Assembly: GCA_029215795.1 (NCBI GenBank)
Contig: JARDYH010000003.1
Coordinates: 89,436,609 to 89,500,608 of the forward strand
Source of the DNA: Anniella stebbinsi
Taxonomy: Eukaryota; Chordata; Lepidosauria; Squamata; Anniellidae
Length of the DNA: 64,000 nt
Reading direction: 5' to 3'
Part shown: one piece after another, positions 22,799 to 33,675 of the stretch
Layout of the letters: the number at the start of each line of letters is the position of its first letter
Numbering within the stretch: the stretch's first letter is position 1
Position numbers and translations under genes: made by a program
Notes under the pieces: model-generated
The model's database searches: none
What the model was told of the DNA's origin: nothing
The model's input: the letters and a program-made list of their open reading frames with translations, nothing else

Positions 22799-23689
22799 AG
22801 GTTCCCAGTAAACAAGTAGGCAGAGGTAGCTACTGTTCCTCCTTCTCACCACCATTGTTGTCTGGACCAGAGCAAGCGAACAAGCAGATTACAATGGCGA
22901 AGAGAAGAAGCAAGTATTCAACCTACTTCAAAAAAGGAGTAACAGAGACAGAGGTGGGCAGTTTTCATTTGATCAAGCAGCCCACTGGAAATGCCTTGTG
23001 CTTAAATGTTTTCTGAATGGGCTTTATTTTGCTATGGCACATCAAAATAGCAACAACACCGATTTACAGCTTTAATAATTCCTCCATTCTGCACTCATTA
23101 TAAAGACATGCAATTAAAAAAGAAACAACAATCCCTACCTGCAAGGTTTGACCCCACCCCACCAGAATTATAGAATTGGAGCTTCCTGGGTAAAGGCCTT
23201 TAAAAACATAAAAGATTGCAAACACATATCAAGGCATCATAAAAATGCAATAAAATAAACTTTGGACTTTTTATGTTTTATATGTCAGTTTCTGTAACAC
23301 ATGGCCCTAAAATTTGATCTCAAATGATAAGCTCAGGCCTTAAACAATATGTGTTGTTGTTGTTGTTTTCAATTTAAGGTAGTCTAAACTCTGATTAGGT
23401 TGGCAATAGTTCTGATGGCATCTGGAAGGCATTTTACTTACAGAAGAACAGCCAAGGTAGCACAGGAACGAAACATGTGGAACTAGTGTGTTAACTTCAG
23501 CTACATGACAAAGGAAAGAAACTACCCTGTTGCATTAAGCCCTCAAACTTCCCTTTGATGTACAACACTCAGATCTGGAAGGGGAATGGGCTCATGCAGT
23601 ATGGATTTCTTGTAAAAATATTATTATAGCCCCAGAAATTAGTTACCCGTTAAAGATGGGTGTGCCTGTGATTTAGTATTCAACATGAT
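22799..23689. other. No gene recognised
   Basis: Unassigned sequence; a short GTT run lies near 23352-23366. Confidence 0.35.
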
Positions 23690-23989
23690 TAGGGTGACAT
23701 ACAGAAAGGAGGACAGGACTCCTGTATCTTTAAACAGTTGCATAGGAAAGGGAATTTGAGCAGGTGTCATTTGTATGCATGCAGCACCTGGTGAAATTCC
23801 CTCATCATCACAACAGTTAAAGCTGCAAGAGCCCTGCCCTCTTTTGTCTCTGGCCACACTTGTATAGCTCCTGCAGCTTTAACTGTTGTGATGAAGAGGG
23901 AATTACAAATGACACCTGCTAAAATTCCATTGTCGAAGCCACTGTTAAAGACACAGAAGCCCTGTCCTCCTTTTCATATGGTCACCCTA
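23690..23989. mobile_element. hAT MITE, inverted dimer, copy 5
   Basis: Ends are TAGGGTGACATACAGA and CATATGGTCACCCTA. Flanks are AACATGAT (23682-23689) and CACATGAT (23990-23997), 7 of 8 matching. The second half is shortened by a small internal deletion around 23906-23912. It is non-coding. Confidence 0.85.
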
Positions 23990-23997
23990 CACATGAT

Positions 23998-25499
23998 GGC
24001 TTACAATCCAAGAGATGTGATACAAAAGTACTAGGGAAAGGGAAAAGAAGAGGAAAATAAATACATGCAGGTAGCCACTCTGTCATGTATTACATAGTAT
24101 CGTTCCATAGGGGAATTGGGGTGAGAGGAACCAAGGCAGCTTCTGGTCCCAGCCACACCATTGGAAGAGGCTTCACTGTCTCACTTCTCCCTCTGATGTG
24201 ACTAGCTGCTGATAGAGACAGTTCTGGGAGGGATGGCAGGGGGTCCAGAGGGCAGGACCGTGCTTCTTGACCCCATCACGTCCTCATCACACAGGTTCTA
24301 AATCTTGATGGGAATCGCCCCATATAGAGCAGCCTCCTTGCTTCTGAAATCCGCCCCCCACAGTTCAGGAATACTTTTAATAGGAACAACCAAGCTTATT
24401 TGGACCAACTAGAAGTGTGCAGGCTTCGCTTTGTCAGGCTAGGTAGTACAAAAGCAGGGGATGGGAGACGAAACAGCACAGTCGAGAAATTCGACCAGCT
24501 GTTGCGGCCATGAGGTCCACAGCAGATGGACCCAGTCTCAAAATGGAGATTTGCAGTCTGCATGAATTAGTCAAGGTGGTGCAATGCATGTTGGGATACC
24601 AAAGCAACGGCTGATCTCCATTTCTGAAAACACAAAGGCCAGCATTACAATGGACACATGAATCTAGGGAGTTGCATTTACTAACTGTAGATTTTTCAAA
24701 ATATATCCTTTTATTTTCTGACCAGAATTCCTCTCTGTTTTAGAGGGATTTCGCCCCCTGAATATCTTCAATCAAAAGCAGAGTCAACTAACAGATAGCA
24801 GCTTCTTTCCTCAATATCAAACTTGAAAAAAGGTTCGGGAATAATAACAGTATTTTATTTAGTGGTGGTGGTGGTAATGAACTATAGTTTTAAAATACAG
24901 AATCTGATGGTGGACTTGCAGGTCAGCCTTATGGTAGAACCAGTGGTACCACTGCAATCTGCTGGGGTTCTGCCACAATGTGAGGAGAAGCAGCTCCTGT
25001 CCTCAGCTGACACCCAGCTCTGGGCTGACAAGATATACTCATGGCTTGTCTGCAGCCAACTCTGTCAGGAAATGATATCAACAGGTGCAGTACCAGGTGT
25101 CAGGCCTATTTGGAGGTCCCTGGGCCTCAGTGCAAGAAGGAAGAGGGAAGAAGGGGAACAGCAGATGTCAGTCTCTGGCTAGAGAGAGAGGAACTAGGAA
25201 GCCACCATCCGGATGAAGGAGCCAGCAGATCTGGTAAGGATGTATAGGGCTAGCAGAGCTTCTCCAGGGAGAAAGGCCAGGCGTGTGGCCAAATGCTGAC
25301 TTAGGCCTGGATGTCTGGAATAGCGAGAATATGAGAGTCCTGCATGAGAAGAAATTGGTGGAAAGGAAGGGGTTTCTGACATGCTGAAGAACGAGCCCCA
25401 GAGAAGTAATGCAGCACTGCACAGGGGCTAGACGGTCTCCAAGGCAGGTGTCTTAAGGCGTTGGGTCTGGAAATGGGGAATAGCTATAAAGACTCAAAG
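23998..25499. other. No gene recognised
   Basis: A long stretch with only short spurious frames. Nothing assignable was seen. Confidence 0.35.
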
Positions 25500-25870
25500 A
25501 GCCTATCCACATTGCCCTTAAACTGACTTATATTCTGTTTAAAAATGTGTTTTTTTAAAGTTGTTTCATTGGTGTATCAGGTGGTGTATTAGGGTTAATT
25601 TCTTGACTCTTCTTCTTTAGTTTTTGTTTTGCAAGCTGCTTGAGTTACGGAGACAGAAGTGGGCAGGTCAAGCAGCCTGCAAAACAAAAACGAAAGAAGA
25701 AGAGTCAAGGAATTAACCCTGTAATACACCAATGAACACTTTGAGGACGGAGGAAGCAGTCATTATGAAATGTAAGTACTGCTCAGTGTGTCCTACCATG
25801 TAATGAAACGACTTAAAAACCACATTTTTAAACAAAATATAAGTCATTTTAAGGGCAATGTGGATAAGCT
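25500..25870. mobile_element. Foldback element with long TIRs
   Basis: The two halves are nearly complete inverted repeats. The left starts AGCCTATCCACATTGCCC and the right, on the minus strand, AGCTTATCCACATTGCCC. Inner arms contain GACTCTTCTTCTTTAG and its inverse. The 5-bp repeat CAAAG flanks both sides (25495-25499 and 25871-25875). Only a short spacer near 25645-25670 separates the arms. It is non-coding. Confidence 0.75.
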
Positions 25871-25884
25871 CAAAGGCTGAATAA

Positions 25885-25955
25885 ACCCGAAAGTGCTCAC
25901 TTCCAGGTTCCTCCACTTCCAGCCCTCTCTGCCAGTATGGTGCAGAAAGGGCCAT
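25885..25955. mobile_element. End fragment of a GGCCCTTTCCACACC-type MITE
   Basis: TCCACTTCCAGCCCTCTC then TATGGTGCAGAAAGGGCC resembles the right end of 4531-5018. The left part is not evident. Confidence 0.45.
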
Positions 25956-25959
25956 ACTA

Positions 25960-26461
25960 TGCCCCATCAGGAACATGACAAGGTATCTAGAATCTAACAT
26001 AGTTTCTGAAGTACACCACAAATATTTGATAGAATCAAGATCAACAATTTGGTTCTGCCAAACTATTCCTCAGAAGAAGCGAGTATATTGTAAATGTTCA
26101 CCTGTGGTTTCAAACAAAGGTTGCAGGATTGTTTACATCAGGCACAAATACATAATGGTTTCAGTTATTTTTCTCCATGCATTTGCCCTACATTTCCTAA
26201 CACTAAAGATTTACTGGGGGTCTTCAATTTTTAGAAATATATTATGGTGCTTTGGTGGTAGTTGGGACAGCAAGAGAAAGCCATGGTCATTTTGGTTCCA
26301 TCTTGTTATATCGTTTTTCATAATTTTCCATGAAACTTTATAGGAGAATTCATGAAAGTAAGCTAGTAGCATTTGGTTGATAAAACATATGACCTTTTAG
26401 ATAACTCACAGTCTAATGGCAAATGCAAGACATGACGTTCCATGATGAACAACAGAAGTTG
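25960..26461. other. No feature recognised
   Basis: AT-rich flank of the 12.2-kb element, presumably the pre-insertion host sequence. No gene seen. Confidence 0.35.
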
Positions 26462-26469
26462 CTGAAAAT

Positions 26470-27731
26470 TAGGGATGTGCACTGACCCCCCGGATCGGAT
26501 CGGATAGCGGATCGGAATCGGACCTGGGGGGTCGGATCGGATCGGATCGGATCGTGTGTCGGATCGGATCGGATCCGATTCCGATCCGCGGATCGGATTT
26601 TCCGATCCGGATCGGACGCCATTTTGAATGCTTTTTCCTATAGCAAATTATTGTTTTACAAAAACGCCTATAACTTTTTCATTTTTAACGACAGAAGGAT
26701 GAAACTTGGGCACATTGTACACTGGTTAGGGATAGGTATCTGTGAGAAATTTCAGAAAGATTGGTGCATGCAGTTTGTGGCAATTAATTTTTTAATAAAT
26801 AACATGGAATGCCTATAACTCGGTCATTTTTAAAGTTACACACATGAAACTTTGCCACATTGTAGGTGGAACCTTGGGACCCACGTGTGTGAAATCCCAG
26901 AACCGTGGGTGCTTGCCTGGTGTGGCAATGAATTTTTGAAAAATGGGTAGTAGTGGGGTAAATGCAGTTATGCCTCCCATGTTTTTATTTTTAAAGATAC
27001 AAACAGGACACTTCGGCACATTACAGGGAACACTTCCCTTGATATGTGTGTAAAATTTCAGACAGCTAGCTCCAGGCATGTGTTGGCAATGAATTGTTGA
27101 AAATTGGGTAGCAGTGGGGTAAAATACAGTTTTGCCTCCCATTTTTTTATTTTCAAAGATACAAACGGGAAACTTTGGCACATTGCAGGGAACACTTCAC
27201 TTCAAATGTGTGTGAAATTTCCGGAAGCTAGGTGCAACATTTTAGTGGGAAACGAACGTTTATTCATGGCATTTCACATGGGATTTATGGGTTGGTTTTA
27301 AGAGCTACAAACCTCTAACTCGCTCACATGGCACAGGACCTATGCCCGCTCAAACGCTGGAAATTTAACAAACTTTGGTGCAATGCTTTAGTGGGAAAAC
27401 AAAGGTTTATGCATGGCATTTCACATGGGATTTATGGGTTGGTTTTAAGAGCTACAAACCTCTAACTCGCTCACATGGCACAGGACCTATGCCCGCTCAA
27501 ACGCTGGAAATTTAACAAACTTTGGTGCAATGCTTTAGTGGGAAAACAAAGGTTTATGCATGGCATTTCACATGGGATTTATGGGTTGGTTTTAAGAGCT
27601 ACAAACCTCTAACTCGCTCACATGGCACAGGACCTATGCCCGCTCAAACGCTGGAAATTTAACAAACTTTGGTGCAATGCTTTAGTGGGAAAACAAAGGT
27701 TAAACTTTATTATTTTAAACCTTCAGGAAGG
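26470..27731 (+). repeat. Left long terminal inverted repeat
   Basis: It matches 37397-38670 inverted, down to the block TTTAAACCTTCAGGAA where the two arms diverge. The outermost 160 bp or so is not a good match between arms: this arm has GACCCCCCGGATCGGATCGG and many GGATC pentamers, while the other has a GATCCACGATCCGAATCC block. From GACGCCATTTT (about 26616) inward the arms are almost identical. Confidence 0.93.
26681..27715 (+). repeat. Seven diverged subterminal tandem units
   Basis: Each unit starts with an ATTTTTAAAG-like core followed by ACAAAC...CACATTGCAGG-like sequence. Core starts are at about 26681, 26826, 26987, 27149, 27294, 27441 and 27588, giving spacings of 145, 161, 162, 145, 147 and 147 bp. 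The last three units are nearly identical; the first four are diverged. Repeated motifs near transposon ends commonly serve as transposase-binding sites; that role here is inference. Confidence 0.8.
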
Positions 27732-28110
27732 GGACATTGCCTGCCTGGTGTGGATTGGTAATGAGGGAAGAAAGTTTCACTTATTCATTTGTAAAATGTA
27801 AAGTGATTGTAAATTGCTTTAGGGACCCATACATTTACATGACAAGACAGGTGTTGGTTGCAGGAATGCTACCAAATGCACTAGTAGCTAATCCCAGGTA
27901 ATAGCTATTCAGATCCTAGCTAATAGCTATTATTCAGATCCTAGCCTGGGAAGGGATCTTGCAGGATAAGTGATTGTTCTTTTCTTGTGTACTATGTAAT
28001 TCTAAACCAGAAGGCTGCTTTGATGTAGAGCCAATCCACATGGTCTCTTGCAGCACCTAGTATTATTTATTTCTCCTTCCACAGCAGAATCTGGAAGGCG
28101 GGCAGGCAGG
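27732..28110. other. Unique segment between left arm and repeats
   Basis: No reading frame of note. A short duplicated phrase, TAGCTATTCAGATCCTAGC, occurs twice around 27900-27945. Confidence 0.4.
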
Positions 28111-29100
28111 CTGGCATTTAATGGGCAAAGTCCAACAGCGGCATTGGGGACTGGGTGACATTCTCCTTGAGGGCGAATGCCAAGTCCCATGGCTTGTGCG
28201 AGGAGGGCGGCTTGCTCTCTTTGCAGGAAGGATCTGGAAGGCGGCAGGCGGCATCAGCAGCGGGCGGGCAGGCTGGCATTTAATGGGCAAAGTCCAACAG
28301 CGGCTTTGGGGACTGGGTGACATTCTCCTTGAGGGCGAATGCCAAGTCCCATGGCTTGTGCGAGGAGGGCGGCTTGCTCTCTTTGCAGGAAGGATCTGGA
28401 AGGCGGCAGGCGGCATCAGCAGCGGGCGGGCAGGCTGGCATTTAATGGGCAAAGTCCAACAGCGGCTTTGGGGACTGGGTGACATTCTCCTTGAGGGTGA
28501 ATGCCAAGTCCCATGGCTTGTGCGAGGAGGGCGGCTTGCTCTCTTTGCAGGAAGGATCTGGGAGGCGGCAGGCGGCATCAGCAGCGGGCGGGCAGGCTGG
28601 CATTTAATGGGCAAAGTCCAACAGCGGCTTTGGGGACTGGGTGACATTCTCCTTGAGGGCGAATGCCAAGTCCCATGGCTTGTGCGAGGAGGGCGGCTTG
28701 CTCTCTTTGCAGGAAGGATCTGGAAGGCGGCAGGCGGCATCAGCAGCGGGCGGGCAGGCTGGCATTTAATGGGCAAAGTCCAACAGCGGCTTTGGGGACT
28801 GGGTGACATTCTCCTTGAGGGTGAATGCCAAGTCCCATGGCTTGTGCGAGGAGGGCGGCTTGCTCTCTTTGCAGGAAGGATCTGGGAGGCGGCAGGCGGC
28901 ATCAGCAGCGGGCGGGCAGGCTGGCATTTAATGGGCAAAGTCCAACAGCGGCTTTGGGGACTGGGTGACATTCTCCTTGAGGGCGAATGCCAAGTCCCAT
29001 GGCTTGTGCGAGGAGGGCGGCTTGCTCTCTTTGCAGGAAGGATCTGGAAGGCGGCAGGCGGCATCAGCAGCGGGCGGGCAGGCTGGCATTTAATGGGCAA
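28083..29100. repeat. 162-bp tandem array, six units plus partial
   Basis: The block ATGGGCAAAGTCCAACAGCG starts at 28121, 28283, 28445, 28607 and so on at exact 162-bp steps to 29093. Two unit variants alternate: one with GAGGGCGAATG and CTGGAAGGCGG, one with GAGGGTGAATG and CTGGGAGGCGG, so units 2-3 and 4-5 look like duplicated pairs. Because 162 is a multiple of 3 and the unit has no stop in certain frames, frames of 340 codons (plus) and 352 codons (minus) stay open. I do not call them genes. Confidence 0.9.
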
Positions 29101-31010
29101 AGTCTCTCCTTTCCCGGGCACTGTGGCAGTGAGAGTGCCATAGGCTGCAAAAGAAGAAGGGGGGGGGAAAAAGAATGAATATTAGTTGACCACTTCAACA
29201 CAACCAGCTCCCTTCCACCCAGGATTGCCCTTCCTGAGTGCCCACGCCAAAGCAGGCACACGGGGCTGCCTGCTCACTCGGAAGTTAGCAGGCAGACAGC
29301 CAACCTTCAGTTAGGTGGAAGGTGCCCCCCCCCATTCACAGAACACTTACCGTAGTCCTCCTGAGGGCGTTGTTGATAAGATGCCACTTCCAGGCGGGCA
29401 GTGACGGGCAGGTGGGCAGTCTGCATTACCGTCTCTCCTGGGCACTGTGGCAAAGAGTTCCATAGGCTGCAAAAGAAGAAGGGGGGGGGGGAAGAATATG
29501 AGGAAAATGATACTTTTCCACCACTGGCTCCCTCCCACCCAAGACTGGCATGTGCCCGTCCTGAGTGCCCACGCCCCAGCAGGCACACGGGGCTGCCTGC
29601 TTGCTTACTCGTGGGTAAGCTCTCTGACAGGCTCTTACCAGAGTCGTGCGGGCGACGTGAATCGATGGGCCACCTCCATGCGGCCGTGGCTGGGGCAGAT
29701 GGGCAGTCTGGATTCACGGGTACGCTTTGCGCAGTGGCGAAGAGTTCCATAGGCTGCAAAAGAAGGAGGGGGGGGGAAAGAATTAACATGAGATAAATCA
29801 TACTTTTCCACCATTGGCTCCCTCTCACCCAGGACTGGCATCTGCCCGGTCCTGAGTGCCCACGCCCCAGTAGGCACACGGGGCTGCCTGCTCACTCGGA
29901 AGTTAGCAGGCAGACAGCCAACCTTCAGTTAGGTGGAAGGTGCCCCCCCCCATTCACAGAACACTTACCATAGTCCTGAGGGCGTTGAGGACTCGGTGAG
30001 ATTCTCCTGGAGGACCCCTAGTCCCATGGCTTGTGCAAGAAAGGCGGCTGGCCCGCCTCGCAGGAACGATCTGGAAGGCGGCAGGCGGCATCAGCAGCGG
30101 GCGGGCAGGCTGGCATGTAATGGGCAAAGTCTCTCCTTTCCCGGGCACTGTGGCAGTGAGAGTGCCATAGGCTGCAAAAGAAGAGGAGGGGGATAATGAA
30201 TATTACATAAATACTTTTATACTGCAAAAGAAGAAAGGAAAATAAATAAAGATTTGTATTAATTATACATGCAAGTCCTAGTAACTAGTCTCCCACCGGC
30301 ACACTTCTCTGGTTTGTGATGCAATCCTCTTTCTCCTGCACCCCTCCCTTTCTAAATCACTCTTCTGAGCCCATTGTTAGAGGGATTGGCTATCCTTTTG
30401 TGTCTGGCAGGACACAGCTTACCGGATCATTAGAGAATCACCATTTCTTTTGTCCTTGGGTTATTCATTCACTCCTAATAGCACCCTACGTTAGGCTGAC
30501 CAGATCAAATCCAGGTCAGGGTTCCTAACTTCAGCAGTTGTAGAGAAAAGGGAATTTCTGCCAGTGTCATTTGTATGGAATTAGTTCCTGCTGAGATTCC
30601 CTCTTCATCACAACAGTTAAAGGTGCAGGGGCCCTGCCTTCTTTTCTATATGGCCACTCTGCCTGCACTCTTACCTGAGTCGTAGGGGCGACGTGAATCG
30701 AGGGGCCACCTCCATGCGGCCGTGGCTGGGGCAGATGGGCAGTCTGGATTCACGGGTGCGCTTTGCGCAGTGGCGAAGAGTTCCATAGGCTGCAAAAGAA
30801 GGAGGGGGGGGGAAAAGAATTAACATGAGATAAATCATACTTTTCCACCATTGGCTCCCTCTCACCCAGGACTGGCATCTGCCCGGTCCTGAGTGCCCAC
30901 GCCCCAGTAGGCACACGGGGCTGCCTGCTTGCTTACTCGGAAGTAAGATCTCACACTGCCCCACTTCTGGACACTCTCAGGTGTCCCTGCGTTGACTGCA
31001 CACACTTACC
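29101..31010 (-). repeat. Repeated exon-like cassettes with splice-site borders
   Basis: On the minus strand a pattern recurs: a pyrimidine tract with CTTCTTTTGCAG, a segment starting CCTATGG(A/C)ACTC, then a GTAAG border. Segments lie at 30675-30789, 29639-29753 (115 bp each), 29351-29466 (116 bp) and 29969-30171 (203 bp). One starts at 29144 and runs into the 162-bp array. One ends at 31010 (GAATAAG then GTAAGTG) after the minisatellite. Spacers repeat too (AGCCAACCTTCAGTTAGG at 29300 and 29918). The 115-bp lengths are not multiples of three and phases do not join, so coding exons are doubtful. Non-coding exons or simple duplication are alternatives. Confidence 0.65.
30492..30661. mobile_element. 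hAT MITE, single half (nested in the giant element)
   Basis: It begins TAGGCTGACCAGATCAAATC and ends at the internal relic TATGGCCACTCT that marks the centre of the dimers. Only one monomer-length half is present and no 8-bp duplication was found, so it is probably a truncated dimer copied along with the cassette region. Confidence 0.7.
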
Positions 31011-31039
31011 TTATTCGTGCGGCCGATGTGGATCGGAGG

Positions 31040-32090
31040 ACTCCAGTGGCACATAGGCTCCTCCAGGCAAAGTCACATTGGCACAGGGTCCTCCAGGCAA
31101 AGTCACAGTTTGGCACAGCTCCCTCCAGGCAAAGTCACATTGGCACAGGGTCCTCCAGGCAAAGTCACAGTTTGGCACAGCTCCCTCCAGGCAAAGTCCC
31201 AGTGGCACAGGCTCCTCCAGGCAAAGTCACATTGGCACAGGGTCCTCCAGGCAAAGTCACAGTTTGGCACAGCTCCCTCCAGGCAAAGTCCCAGTTTGGC
31301 ACAGCTCCCTCCAGGCAAAGTCACAGTTTGGCACAGCTCCCTCCAGGCAAAGTCACATTGGCACAGGGTCCTCCAGGCAAAGTCACAGTTTGGCACAGCT
31401 CCCTCCAGGCAAAGTCACATTGGCACAGGGTCCTCCAGGCAAAGTCACAGTTTGGCACAGCTCCCTCCAGGCAAAGTCCCAGTTTGGCACAGCTCCCGCC
31501 AGGCAAAGTCCCAGTTTGGCACAGCTCCCTCCAGGCAAAGTCCCAGTGGCACAGGCTCCTCCAGGCAAAGTCACAGTTTGGCACAGCTCCCTCCAGGCAA
31601 AGTCACATTGGCACAGGGTCCTCCAGGCAAAGTCACAGTTTGGCACAGCTCCCTCCAGGCAAAGTCCCAGTTTGGCACAGCTCCCTCCAGGCAAAGTCCC
31701 AGTTTGGCACAGCTCCCTCCAGGCAAAGTCCCAGTTTGGCACAGCTCCCTCCAGGCAAAGTCCCAGTGGCACAGGCTCCTCCAGGCAAAGTCCCAGTTTG
31801 GCACAGCTCCCTCCAGGCAAAGTCCCAGTGGCACAGGCTCCTCCAGGCAAAGTCACAGTTTGGCACAGCTCCCTCCAGGCAAAGTCACATTGGCACAGGG
31901 TCCTCCAGGCAAAGTCACAGTTTGGCACAGCTCCCTCCAGGCAAAGTCCCAGTTTGGCACAGCTCCCTCCAGGCAAAGTCACAGTTTGGCACAGCTCCCT
32001 CCAGGCAAAGTCCCAGTGGCAGAGGCAAAGTCCCAGTGGCAGAGGCAAAGTCCCACTGGCAGAGGCAAAGTCACAGCTGCATGGGCACCT
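31040..32090. repeat. 30-32-bp minisatellite
   Basis: About 33 units of the form TCCAGGCAAAGTC(A/C)CA followed by GTTTGGCACAGCTCCC (32 bp), TTGGCACAGGGTCC (30 bp) or GTGGCACAGGCTCC (30 bp). Variants follow one another in blocks, indicating repeated expansion. The end degenerates to a short AGAGGCAAAGTCCCAGTGGC series. All three plus frames and a minus frame are open only because the unit lacks stops there. Confidence 0.9.
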
Positions 32091-32094
32091 CCAG

Positions 32095-32219
32095 GCAGGC
32101 AGGCGGGCGGGCAGGCAGAGGCGGGCATGATGCCAGGCGCTTGCACATTGCACAAGTAAGCAATAGAACCGTGAGACCAGCCCACGCATTCCGGCTACTT
32201 CACAATGGCGGCAACCTAG

Positions 32220-32250
<31 letters not shown>

Positions 32251-32363
32251 AGGCAGAGGCAGAGGCGGGCATGATGCCAGGCGCTTGCACATTGCACAAG
32301 TAAGCAATAGAACCGTGAGACCAGCCCACGCATTCCGGCTACTTCACAATGGCGGCAACCTAG

Positions 32364-32394
<31 letters not shown>

Positions 32395-33675
32395 AGGCAG
32401 AGGCAGAGGCGGGCATGATGCCAGGCGCTTGCACATTGCACAAGTAAGCAATAGAACCGTGAGACCAGCCCACGCATTCCGGCTACTTCACAATGGCGGC
32501 AACCTAGCAGGCGGGCAGGCGGGCAGGCAGGCAGGCAGGCAGAGGCAGAGGCAGAGGCGGGCATGATGCCAGGCGCTTGCACATTGCACAAGTAAGCAAT
32601 AGAACCGTGAGACCAGCCCACGCATTCCGGCTACTTCACAATGGCGGCAACCTAGCAGGCGGGCAGGCAGGCAGGCAGGCAGGCAGAGGCAGAGGCAGAG
32701 GCGGGCATGATGCCAGGCGCTTGCACATTGCACAAGTAAGCAATAGAACCGTGAGACCAGCCCACGCATTCCGGCTACTTCACAATGGCGGCAACCTAGC
32801 AGGCGGGCAGGCGGGCAGGCAGGCAGGCAGGCAGAGGCAGAGGCAGAGGCGGGCATGATGCCAGGCGCTTGCACATTGCACAAGTAAGCAATAGAACCGT
32901 GAGACCAGCCCACGCATTCCGGCTACTTCACAATGGCGGCAACCTAGCAGGCGGGCAGGCGGGCAGGCAGGCAGGCAGGCAGAGGCAGAGGCAGAGGCGG
33001 GCATGATGCCAGGCGCTTGCACATTGCACAAGTAAGCAATAGAACCGTGAGACCAGCCCACGCATTCCGGCTACTTCACAATGGCGGCAACCTAGCAGGC
33101 GGGCAGGCGGGCAGGCAGAGGCAGAGGCAGAGGCAGAGGCAGAGGCGGGCATGATGCCAGGCGCTTGCGCATTGCACAAGTAAGCAATAGAACCGTGAGA
33201 CCAGCCCACGCATTCCGGCTACTTCACAATGGCGGCAACCTAGCAGGCGGGCAGGCAGGCAGGCAGAGGCAGAGGCAGAGGCGGGCATGATGCCAGGCGC
33301 TTGCGCATTGCACAAGTAAGCAATAGAACCGTGAGACCAGCCCACGCATTCCGGCTACTTCACAATGGCGGCAACCTAGCAGGCGGGCAGGCAGGCAGGC
33401 AGAGGCAGAGGCAGAGGCGGGCATGATGCCAGGCGCTTGCGCATTGCACAAGTAAGCAATAGAACCGTGAGACCAGCCCACGCATTCCGGCTACTTCACA
33501 ATGGCGGCAACCTAGCAGGCGGGCAGGCAGGCAGGCAGAGGCAGAGGCAGAGGCGGGCATGATGCCAGGCGCTTGCGCATTGCACAAGTAAGCAATAGAA
33601 CCGTGAGACCAGCCCACGCATTCCGGCTACTTCACAATGGCGGCAACCTAGCAGGCGGGCAGGCGGGCAGGCAGT
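32095..33675. repeat. 136-148-bp minisatellite, 11 units
   Basis: The marker GGGCATGATGCC occurs at 32123, 32267, 32411, 32559, 32703, 32851, 32999, 33147, 33283, 33419 and 33555. Spacings are 144, 144, 148, 144, 148, 148, 148, 136, 136 and 136 bp. Length differences come from a nested AGGC/GGGC and AGAGGC microsatellite; the remaining 100 bp or so is nearly invariant. Four units at the right differ by GCGCATTGC for GCACATTGC. Confidence 0.92.

Noticed and set aside
28063..29143. Long open frames on both strands as protein-coding genes
   Set aside because: They are explained by a stop-free 162-bp repeat with a period divisible by three. The protein would be six copies of a low-complexity unit with no known domain.
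29101..31010. Multi-exon host gene on the minus strand
   Set aside because: The exon-like segments are duplicated cassettes inside a transposon, their phases do not join and no conserved protein is encoded.
31040..32090. CRISPR array
   Set aside because: Repeat units are contiguous with no unique spacers, and the sequence context is a vertebrate transposon.
30992..32566. 524-codon plus-strand frame, and 380-, 350- and 412-codon frames over the same region
   Set aside because: All frames are open because the 30-32-bp and 136-148-bp units lack stops; several overlapping frames cannot all be coding and none shows a domain.
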